This document shows positions 50,118 through 61,000 of a stretch of 64,000 bases of DNA, one piece after another. The first letter of the stretch is position 1. Every line of letters starts with the position of its first letter. The stretch is from Channa striata (Eukaryota > Chordata > Actinopteri > Anabantiformes > Channidae): contig CM065172.1 of assembly GCA_033026295.1 (NCBI GenBank), forward strand, positions 13,573,165 to 13,637,164, in the 5' to 3' direction. A program made the position numbers and the translations under genes. A model generated the notes under the pieces. That model saw only the letters and a list, made by a program, of their open reading frames with translations, searched no databases and was not told the origin of the DNA.

Positions 50118-52360
50118 ATGGTGTGATCAGGAGAGTGGGGAAGAGCCTGGGTGCCAGCTCCAGGTAGTGGTTATAGTGGTTCCATTGTGTTTACATGGAG
50201 AGGCAGTGCTGAAAAGATCCCAGGGGGTGACTCTCAATGGCCTTTCCCCCCCACAAATACTTATATGTTATTGATTTACTTTGATTCATTTAATTTCTTT
50301 GGATCTGTAGTGAGCGTTTTTAATTATTTACAAACCAATGGTGTTGAAGTTACCTAAATGAGTAAAAGCTGAATACATAAATATTAGGATGTGATAGTAT
50401 AATATTGCTGTAAAGGCATATGTATTTCCCCTTCTTTGCAGTCCTTTGATCACCATCACTTTTTTAATTTGTTCAGAAAAATTGATGAATCTACACTCAT
50501 GATTGCAAAGCAACCTTCCCTCAGATATTTTATGTAAATTATAAAGAATGTCAAAATAGTATAGTGACAGTACTAATACTATGTCGGATTAAGTCATGTT
50601 GTCTAAAAATATTATACAGCCTCAGATAAATGTAACATAGTCATTTCCTGACCATACAGACGCTTTACCACCACCTAGTTCTGCACTTCAGAGCTCAATT
50701 TGTCTTTTGAGAAAAAAAAAGAGATTTTATTTTAATTATTTATCTTTTATTTTAGATTTTATTTATTTGATATAACACAAAACCTGTTGACATACAGGAT
50801 AGTCAAAAGTTTACTTTTGTGTTTGTTTCACATGTGTTTGTTTATTTATTGATTGATATATTTATTTGTTGATTTTATTTTCTAAATGCATCACAGTTTT
50901 GATCTCCCTTTATTGCAATGTGCTGAGGCAGCTGGTGGAAAAAGAGATCCCAGTATCACTGTATATTACCGCTTCCCAAAACTGCATGGAGATGTCCCAG
51001 TACTGGCTCGTGGGCTTATAATAGCTGTGTACGACTGCAGGCCACAGCTGTAAATAACGATTTGTTCTCCGTTGAGTCTCCTGGCTCAAAAAGAGTTAAA
51101 ACAATTTGTCTGGCATCAGCGAGGCGTGATAGCTGAGATGATACAGATGAGAGAACAGGCACACTGTACCAGCTCTGTGACTTGGGGAAAAAAATGCTGC
51201 TATTGGCCTGCCCTGTGGAGAGTGATGCAACAGAGCATGTGATTGGCAATATTAGAGAGCTTACATGGTTTTGAATGTTTATTTTTTTTAAAGTCAGTTT
51301 GTGCAAGCAGCTGTATGAAATCTGTCAAAAGAACTCACATTGTTAGTCATCCTGATTTTGGTCATCCCTACTGGGTGACATTATACTGTATACGATTCTT
51401 GTGTTAACCATGTTGCACAAAATAACTCTAGATGCATTATTGTACAAAATGTAATGTCTGTTTTTTCTTGTATTTTTGGATGGAGTGTTTATTTATTTTG
51501 TATCCAAAGGCAAGTGTTGATTTTAGTGTTGGTTTTTCTTCATTTGCTAACTATATTAGTCTTTTTGAGTGTTCACACGTCACAAAATCCGAATATAATA
51601 GGAGAGAGGGTGATAGTAGACCTGCATCATAAGGCATGTTAATAATGTACAAGATCTGTAATAAAAGTGAATTCTAATAGCCTGTTTCCTCAGACTATAT
51701 TTGTTAGTCTAAATTACTGCTGCTGGTTGGGGAAAAAAAAGCTGTACTGATAAATGTTATGGATCATTGTAAAGTTTACCGAACAACCTTCTAATATGCA
51801 AAAGCATGCTTTTCTATGTCAGCGCAACTGTATATATGTTTATGTATTAAGAAAAGTATATCATGGTATTTGCGTTCAAATTGAAAGTGTTGTTGATGCA
51901 CCTGTAGATACTGGGTCAGTGTGTTGGCAGACGTGTATAACTGACAGCAGCTTGTGTGTGCGACGTGCCCTCTATATGTTCATTTTGGTGTGAAATTTGT
52001 TTTTGTGGCCTTATATTTTGCCAGTGATTGGTTGCTCTTTGATAACAGGTTTATATGTAGGAATGGTTAACATTCAAGTATCTCACCCATGACCCGTAAC
52101 ACTGACACATTTCCAGGAATTTGCAGCTAAACATCCTTCTTTTAATGACAATTGGAAAACTTAAAATTAAAAAAATGAGAAAAAGGAAGTCTACAACATT
52201 CCAGCTGGTCAGATGTTTTTAAAATACTGTTAATTAATCTCTTTAACTTACTGGGATATTAACAAGGAGAGAAAATAAAAACAGCAAACTGGTGCAAAAG
52301 AGTTGAAGTGAAGATTCCTGGCACATCATTACAATCAATAAAAAGACCAAAACAAATTAT
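50118..52360 (+). other. Probable long arf3 3' UTR
   Basis: AT-rich non-coding sequence. Polyadenylation signals AATAAA occur at 51660-51665 and 52337-52342, so short and long 3' ends are both possible. Long 3' UTRs are usual for ARF3. No coding exon was recognised. Confidence 0.45.
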
Positions 52361-53039
52361 TGTTGCCTTGCTCGTTTTTTCCGTTTAGTCCTATACATTT
52401 GCACACTTTCATGTTTGTTTAAATCTCAGCCTTTCCCAAAGTCAATCACAAGTTAAAAAATAATTAGAAATCTATTTATGTTAGAAATATAATTTGGATC
52501 AGATTTATTTTTTGCATAAAAGTTAAACTTAAAATCATTTTGAAAGTTCAGCTATCGAACATGAGATGTCTCCATTTTCAGTGGAGGTTTCAACTTTCCT
52601 CACTACACTTGAGAAAGTTTACGTTTTGAACCACAACAGACTCTCAAACCTTCAGTCATAAATATACTCGGATTAAAAAGAAAACCCAAAAGTCTCCCTC
52701 TTTAGCAGATCAATGTTAAAACAGGCTTTCAACTCTGTACATGCATCACTCTGCACAGTGCAACATTCAAATTAAGTAAAAATAAGCAAGAACCTATTTT
52801 GTGGATGGGGAACTTTAAACTCAGTCAGGATTCATTTTGCTCCGATAAACTGCTCAATATACCATCTGCCACCTAACGCTATCCCATATCAATTGACGTG
52901 ACACACTATAAGCATGGTTAATTATCTAGTGGCAAACACGGGCAGGCAAAGAGCAGGTCAAAAAGGTGGGAGTGACACGGGTGTTTGTGCCTTTCTCTTC
53001 TGGCCTTTCCTAACTGCTGTCATCAGGAGAAGTTTGGCA
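52361..53039. other. Intergenic, nothing recognised
   Basis: AT-rich spacer after the arf3 3' end, without gene or repeat structure that I could identify. Confidence 0.45.
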
Positions 53040-53520
53040 CGATCAGGTAGTTTCCCTGTGGAACTGCTGCACTTCACAGAGAGTCATTTTATCTGAGCCA
53101 ATCAGAGGTCCACGTTGGGGAGAGCGCTGCTGTGTCTCCAGGGGTGTGACAGCAGTATGTGGGTCAGAGCTTCTCCCAGGGCCACCAGCCCCCAGGGCCC
53201 CCTGCAGGACGGACACAATAGTAGCCCCAGGGCAGATGCCATAGCTGGGATTCCCACCCGTTACCGGGACGCCTTCGCCCAGGGCACAGACACACTGGCA
53301 GCAGCCCCACAATCAATTCATCAATCTCTGAAGGGAGTGGCAACCGCAAAAGGCCACAGCAGTCACCCCCACAGCTTGCCTTGGAAGGGACAGGGCCACC
53401 AGGGCTGACACTGAGGCTGACTCCATGGTGGTGTTGCGAAAGTGCCAAACTCTGCAGAAACCATACAATCATCAGGTTTTTATTGAAGCCACTTTCCATG
53501 ACCTGGCAACAGAGAAATGA
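53040..53520. other. Unassigned GC-rich block with overlapping open frames
   Basis: A sharply GC-richer island lies in AT-rich DNA. Open frames span it on both strands: plus 53115-53408; minus 53043-53312 and 53164-53499. The minus frame that contains GEGVPVTGGNPSYG and ATIVSVLQGALGAGGPG looks somewhat protein-like but matches nothing I know. An AATAAA on the minus strand lies just outside it (about 53478-53483), which does not fit as a 3' end for a minus-strand transcript. It could be a coding exon, a processed pseudogene, a structured RNA or a regulatory island. Confidence 0.3.
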
Positions 53521-55062
53521 GGCACCAGAGATTCCGTAAACTATTCACATCCTATTTTCACATCCATTGTGATTGAGTAGCTCTCACTTTTCACTGTTTT
53601 AACGAGAAAGACAAAAAGAAAACTTCACATCAAGTGCTGTTAACGTGACCACACGATTAAGCCAAGTTAATAAAGTATATTGTTAAAGGATGATTTTTTA
53701 GAACAGGTTGGATATTGTAGCAAATTAATGGGTCACAATGTAATGTGAAAACATGTATGTGCAAACATCCATGTCCACGTCCCTCAGGCCCTGCAGCAGC
53801 TCCATTATCAGACTGTTAATCACTCAGACTCTGTCTCCTCCTGCTGGATGTAGAAATACTGGTAGACCCTCAGCATACACAGGCTGATATGATTGCTCAA
53901 ACTCATGCTACAAAACTCACGTCGACAATATTATAGTTTAAAACGCGCTTTATTTTGTTTCAGGCCTTTTATTCCTTCGTATGCTGGCTTTTATTAGGGA
54001 ACAGACAGATTAACTGATCAACGCTCTGATCACAATTCCATTTAAACATCTTTCATCACAAGTGAGGAGATGATTAAGATGATTTGAGCTTCAACACTGA
54101 CATAGTTCCAAACAAACAGCAACTGTTCCACTCTCTCCGTCTCTCCCAGTAAATAAGATTAACAGTACGTCTGTCAGAAGCAGAGGCAGTTACTGATATC
54201 AATCCATTAGTGAGTCGTCCTCTTTTCACTCAGAGCTTGATGTTCAGGAATTTTTGACTGCTCTGAGGCCATTTTCTCAAATTGAGCAAGTTCTTGTTTG
54301 GGGTTCAGAAGTCACTTGACTATCTGACAATGTGCCTACTGTGACAAGCTGCTCCATACGCATCAAAGAAGTGATTAACCAGTTGACAGGGCTGCAGGGG
54401 ACAATACTGCTCTTTACAGGAAAACAGTGCAGCCACTCACATCACTGGGTCCCCGCAGCACGGCGTCCGCATGCAGCAGCTAGAAAACACGAAACCAAAA
54501 TAACTGCACATGCACAAGTGTAAAGGATGCACGGTGCAAAATGTCTGGACCACAAGCTCTTGTTTGTTGCCTGTTTTTAATTACTATTAGCTTGTCCAGC
54601 AACCAACAAAAGTCAACTAATCAGTGAACAGTGTGTGATGATGAATTAAAAGTTTTAATTGATTTATATTTTAAAAAAATGTAGGTCTAGTGAGTTTTAT
54701 GTTCCACAATGTTGTAGCAGATGTTTGTTCATGTGCATCTTCAGTGTGAAAACTTGCTGCAAAAAAGACGGACCAACCTCTGATTGGTGAACAAATCAGG
54801 CTCCCGGCCAAACACACGTCCCTCACTGGGAGGGAAAATGCAGCATCAAAATAAACTGCCACTTGTTGTGTGCTGTCTACACTTTTGGACTTCTTCTTTC
54901 TCTCGGCTTACAGAGGCAGAGCTCGGAACCTAAGACTTTTTGGGGGGGTATAAAATATTTGTTTTTTATTTCTTACACCTTCCTACCCTACAGCAGTTGC
55001 TCAGAGGAACACACAGACCTGCAGGATATGGTACTGATATTATAAACAGTTTCAACTTCAAC
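53521..55062 (+). other. Intergenic and erbb3 promoter / 5' leader
   Basis: No coding exon was recognised. The erbb3 leader probably begins after about 54850 (TTTCTCTCGGCTTACAGAGG and following), though no TATA box or start could be fixed. The 54770-54830 stretch has two ATTGGT/CCAAT-like motifs. Confidence 0.35.
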
Positions 55063-58000
55063 ATGAACCGGTGGACATTTATTTTGTTGTGTGTGACTTT
55101 ATCCTGGAGGATATTACCAGTTTCAACCCAACCCCATGAAGGTAGGATAAATCATTCTAGAAACTGCGTCTAGCCTATTTTTAAATTTTATTGCCTTAAC
55201 TTGATTCACCCATATGTAACTTTAACATTTCTTTCACTTTGAGTTCACCTGTCTGTCACAGCTAACACCTTAATTTAAGAAAGATACAAAATTAACCTAA
55301 TCGCTTCTCATCTTTGTCTCAGATTACACAGGTCTCACTGTGTGTTTGTCCTTTAGATCCTCTTTTTACTGACAATCGATATATCACAGTTTTATTTGCT
55401 GCTCGTCAGGAATGATAGGACCTATAAAACTATCCTTATAGAGACTAAACTGCCTGCATGGCAACACTCAAACATACAAAAAAAATCCATTGGTTGAAGT
55501 TTATTTAAGTTAGTCTGAATCATTTTTATCTAATGCATCTACAATAAACAATTACTAAGTCTGACTGATTTATGTTTGTCCAAATTAACCTAATACAATC
55601 AATAGGAAATGCACTAAGGGAAACGTTTTTATCTTTTGGTCTCCAATCAAGACATAACCTACCAACAAAACCTACTGTAGCTGAGGTATTTTTATAGATT
55701 TCTGTGATTATATTAGTAAAAGCTCTGACAGGAGCTATACTGTGTAGCTTCCAATGTAGTTTTAAATGTTAGAAGAAGCACTTCAACATGGATATCACTG
55801 AGGTGTGTTAGATATTAATGTTTGGAAACTATACAGCACAGTAGGGATTTTAACTGATGGCTGAAGAGCAGTAGTAAATTCCACTAAGTGCCCTGAGACA
55901 CTCAATAACTAGTAAAAATGAATTGATAATCAATTTTAACATGTGTAAACTATTATAACATATGTTTATACTCCCTGTGAAATCTGAATAGAGGGATTAA
56001 ATTCTGAATCCTAACAGTCTGCGTGCTGCTATCCCACATTAACTTTGAGTTCCACTTGTTTTCAGTGACCATGTTCACCCAAGAATTATTGTGTATACAT
56101 ATATGTATATGTACGGGTTCTGTCTGCATTCCTCCTCCAACATCATTTAAAACAAGCCTCCAATATTGTCTATGAAGGCGGTTAACATCGTTTATATCGG
56201 AAATTTACAGCTGCAGGTGCCCAACCGTGCACATAAAGGGCCAGCATCACCGTTTTTGTTGGTCAGTACGAGATGGTGTGTATGTCTCCTTCCGTCCACA
56301 ATATTTCCCTTACCTCTGCCAGAATGTCCAGCTCACACATGGCCCATTGTCTTTTGGTATGATCTCAGCGATGCAGACCCCTCTGACACACACATACACA
56401 CATGCACCCAGACAGAAGCACTCTGTCACTGCATCACTCTTCAGTCACTGGGACACACTGTCCACATTTATAGTTTTATTACAATGAGGTACTTTGTGCG
56501 CAAAAAAGCCCCGCTCCCTTGACCCTGGGCCTCCCCTCCATCAGCCTCAGGACTGAACTGCTGCATGAATCTGTGTTGCAGCCCACTTGTTTTTCTCTGC
56601 TTCACGTCAAACTCAACAGACAACAGAGAACACAGCTTTAGGCAGACTCACCGACCCCATACAGAAACAACACAAATTTTATTACTATTATTATTTAATG
56701 ACCTAACCTGGCCACAATATCACATATGACATTAAAATAAATTTTTCTGTAAAATGCTAGAATCAGCAGGTATCTGCAACACTGCGTTAAATTCTTTGTA
56801 TGTGTTAAAATACTGTGATAATACGGATTTGGATTTTTTTCAGATGACAAAACATAATGTAGACTTAGTGTTGACTGAGGGGGGGCGGTTAAATGTCTGA
56901 GATTCAAGAGTAGGTGGAAACCTTTGGCTGCCTGAGAAAATAAAAGTGACATATTTAATCGATAATTCTTCACAAGTTAGTGCCGTCCCCCTTCACCAGC
57001 CAATAAGAGAGAGGCTCATGTATGTCCAGGTCTGTCAGGAAAATGAACAGGTTGTTGTTTTGTCTCATCTGTCTATAAAAAGATCTATTCTTAAACAAAT
57101 TCCATAGGTGATGACGACGATGATGTGTAAAAATGACTGACGTTCCACTGAGGCTTCAGTAGACATGGAGTGGAAATCTTCATGTGCTGTTTTTGGCACA
57201 AGGTCCCCCTTTGTTCTGCCCTCCTGGTGAACACTGGCCATTATCGCACAAATAGGGAATTTTGTACTAAAACGGCCAAACTCTGGAAGATGTTCACTTG
57301 ATTTCACATTAGCTTCTCAATGATATTGTCATTTTTACAGAGAATGAGAACTGTGGATTTTGTCAACCTGTTAGTGTACACAAGTTAAAAACATTCTTGA
57401 AAACCTTGAATAAATACTTAAAATGACCTAGTTTGACCTCACACTATAGAGACTTGTCTTTCTCTGCATGTGTCAGTGGTGTGTCCTGGAACCCAGAACG
57501 GACTGAGCTCCACAGGATCTCAGGAGAATCAGTACAACCTGATCAAGGACCGGTATGACCGCTGTGAGATCATCATGGGAAACCTGGAAATCACTCAAAT
57601 TGAGAGCAACTGGGACTTCTCCTTCCTCAAGGTAAACCAGTGCTTCCTCATTCCCTTGGGTTCAAACTGCTCCTACAAAACATTGCCAGCACCTGACGTT
57701 TTAACATTCCTACTACTATTCTTGCAAACTCCAGATGCCACAGAAGCAGCGTTGAAAAATAATTTAAAAAATATTTCCCAACTGGCTCATGTTTTGGTGA
57801 TCATCTTGTCCCTCTCCAGACAATCCGTGAGGTGACTGGCTACGTCCTGATTGCTATGAACCACTTTCAGGAGATTCCTTTATGGCAACTACGAATCATC
57901 AGAGGAAACAGCCTCTATGAAAGACGCTTTGCCCTCTCTGTCTTCTTCAACTACCCTAAAGATGGATCCAATGGCCTGCGGCAGCTGGGGCTCACAAATC

Positions 58001-61000
58001 TGACAGGTAAGAAGATATTCTGAATGTGAGATGTAAGAGAGTTTGAGCTGGCCTCAAACATTTTAAGGACACAGTCTCGAATTTCACATCAGCTGTTTCT
58101 TTGTGTTTTCCCAAACATCATAAAAACTGGGATTGCTGATGTGCTGCATAGAGTTCAGGCCCTTCGCTGTTAGCAGTTTATCTGCTATGTCACAAATATT
58201 TTTCTCATGGCTCGTATTTGAAAACATTTTGATTTGTCATACATCACAGTGCAGAGAGCCAGCTGCACTACAAAAGGGCCCTAAAACTATTTCCATGAAC
58301 AGAACAAACTATACATGTGCAAACAACTACGCTACGACTGTTAAAAACCCACCACAAACAATAATTTGGAGAATGAGAGAAACTTTGTCTGTCTGTTCTG
58401 ATTCTAAAAAAGATCTTTCAATTTCTTTGAAGTGGAAAAACAATTAATAGCTTTAGAAATGTTTAAACATCTAAGGTTGCAGTAACAACTCTGTGTTTAG
58501 TACTTTTAAATCACAGAGTACTTATTTATTATTTGCAGGGTACAGTAAATTATTAGTGGTCAACAAAGATGGAAACTGGGCAAAAAATGGTTATGATAGA
58601 GAAATATGTAACAGATGACTTATTATTAGATGGGGGAACATTTGCATTAATGCAGGACTAAACATTAGGCCCAGTTGTCATTTCAAATTTTTTCTGGTAA
58701 GTGTCATTCTCTCATTTCCTTCTCTCGCTGTCATTTGTTTATTTCTCTTTTTGTGTCATATCTCGTCTTTTTTCTTCACAGAGATTCTGGAGGGAGGGGT
58801 ACAGATTATCAACAACAAGTACCTGAATTATGGCCCTTGGATCTTCTGGCAAGACATTATCCGGAACAACAGTGCTCCTATTGACGTCCAGTTCAATGGA
58901 CACAGAGGTCAGTGGTGGGATAGTCCTAGGACACAGATCACAAATTTAACTCTTCTTTGTTGTTTATGACTTTCTGCCCTTTCCTCTGTTTATCACTCAG
59001 GCCCTTGCCACAAATCATGTGGAGATTACTGCTGGGGGCCGAATGTGGACCAGTGTCAGTTCTGTGAGTGTCCACTTGTTTTGTTTCCATTTCTCACTCT
59101 CATTTTCTCTCTGTCCTTTGCTCCCCTCTTCCTTCTCTACCTTCACTGATTCCCTTTCTTCAGAGACAGAAATTCACAGACAGAAATGCACATACAATGA
59201 CACATAATGCATATTCACATTGTTGACCTCTGTTCACCTCATCTCTCCTGTGTGTGTCTTAGTGACTAAGACAGTGTGTGCACCGCAGTGTAATGGCCGC
59301 TGTTTTGGAAGGAGCCCCAGGGACTGCTGTCACCCAGAGTGTGCAGCAGGATGTAAAGGCCCTCTGGACGTGGACTGTTTTGTAAGTCTCTGTCTTCGCC
59401 CTTCTGCAGAATTTACTGATAAAATGAAGAAAAGTTTATAGTCTACAGAGACAGGATACTATACTATAGGTGTATGAAGGGGTTATTCCAAACAGCTTTG
59501 CATCTGTTTTACAAAAATGCTTTCATACTTAAGTTAAATTAGGCACATTCTTTGGATTTTATTTTGGAAAACCATCTGGACTCATACTACACAAAAATGA
59601 TTTCTACTTTTAAAAAGCTTTTATGATTCCATAGAAATTGTGCACGATTCTTTACTTCTAAAGCAATTCAAAATGGATCCCAATAGTAGCTGTACGTTTA
59701 ACATGGATGCTAATGTGTGTGTATGTGTGTGTCCACCTGCATAGGCATGTCGCCGTTTCAATGACTCCGGAGCTTGTGTGCCTCACTGCCCCCAGAATCT
59801 GATTTACAACAAACAGACGTTTCAAATGGAGACAAACCCTAATGCCAAGTATCAGTACGGATCCATCTGTGTCTCTCAGTGCCCCAGTGAGTAACCCCCC
59901 TCTGTAGGTGTGAAGGCTGTATTATCGGGCCTGGCATGATGCAGTTTTTAATACAGATGGTGATTTCTCTCCTCCTGTAGCCCATTTTGTGGTTGATGGT
60001 AGCTCCTGTGTGAGTGTTTGTCCTCCAGGAAAGATGGAGGTGGAACGAAAAGGCCACAGGCAGTGCGAGCTCTGCAGTGGACTCTGCCCGAAAGGTTGAC
60101 ACTAATAAACAGTTTGTGTCTTAAACTGGTTTTATGTGTCAGTCATCAAAGCTAATGTTGTTTTTGGGTCATTCCTGTAGTGTGTGAAGGAACAGGGGCT
60201 GAGCACAGACAGACTGTGGACTCCAGTAACATCGACAGCTTCATCAACTGCACCAAGATCCAGGGCAGCCTTCACTTTCTGGTCACAGGGATTCTTGGGT
60301 GATTGTCTGCTCGTCTGAGGATTATCACAGCACAGCACTGTCACAGACTGACGTCCATATTGTGTGTTTGTTCTTCATAGAGATGACTTTAAAAAGATCC
60401 CACCCCTGGATGCCAAAAAGCTGGAAGTGTTCCACACTGTCAGAGAAATAACAGGTTTGTCATTAAAATTAACATTTGTTGAAAGTTTTGATTTCAAATT
60501 TTATTTTTAATCACAATGTCAGACAGTTAATTGCAGATTTGGCTACAAAGAGTTTATAAATAAACAGATTTAAGAGAAAAAAATATGCATAAATTTAAAA
60601 TGATGCATTTTATGTTTTTTTCAAATACAAAACACATTTTGTGGACATTAAATGGTCCATGAATGATATTTTAATATTATCCCTGTGTTTTTTGTCAGAT
60701 ATTTTAAACATCCAGTCGTGGCCCAAAGAGCTGAATGATCTTTCTGTTTTTTCAAGCCTCACCACCATTCAAGGGAGATCACTGCACAAGTAAGACATAT
60801 TAACAAATAGAAACTGAAAATATAATAATAACGCAGACTGGTGAAAGACAACAAATTAACAACCAAGATTTCCTTTAAATGGGACAAGCAGATCTTTGGT
60901 CTCTGTAAAAACAGCAAACTTACTGTGTCCCTAAGCAAACTTTAGGAAGTACTTAAAGCCTCTTACCCTTTTCTTCTCTGTATTTACACTAATTAATAAT

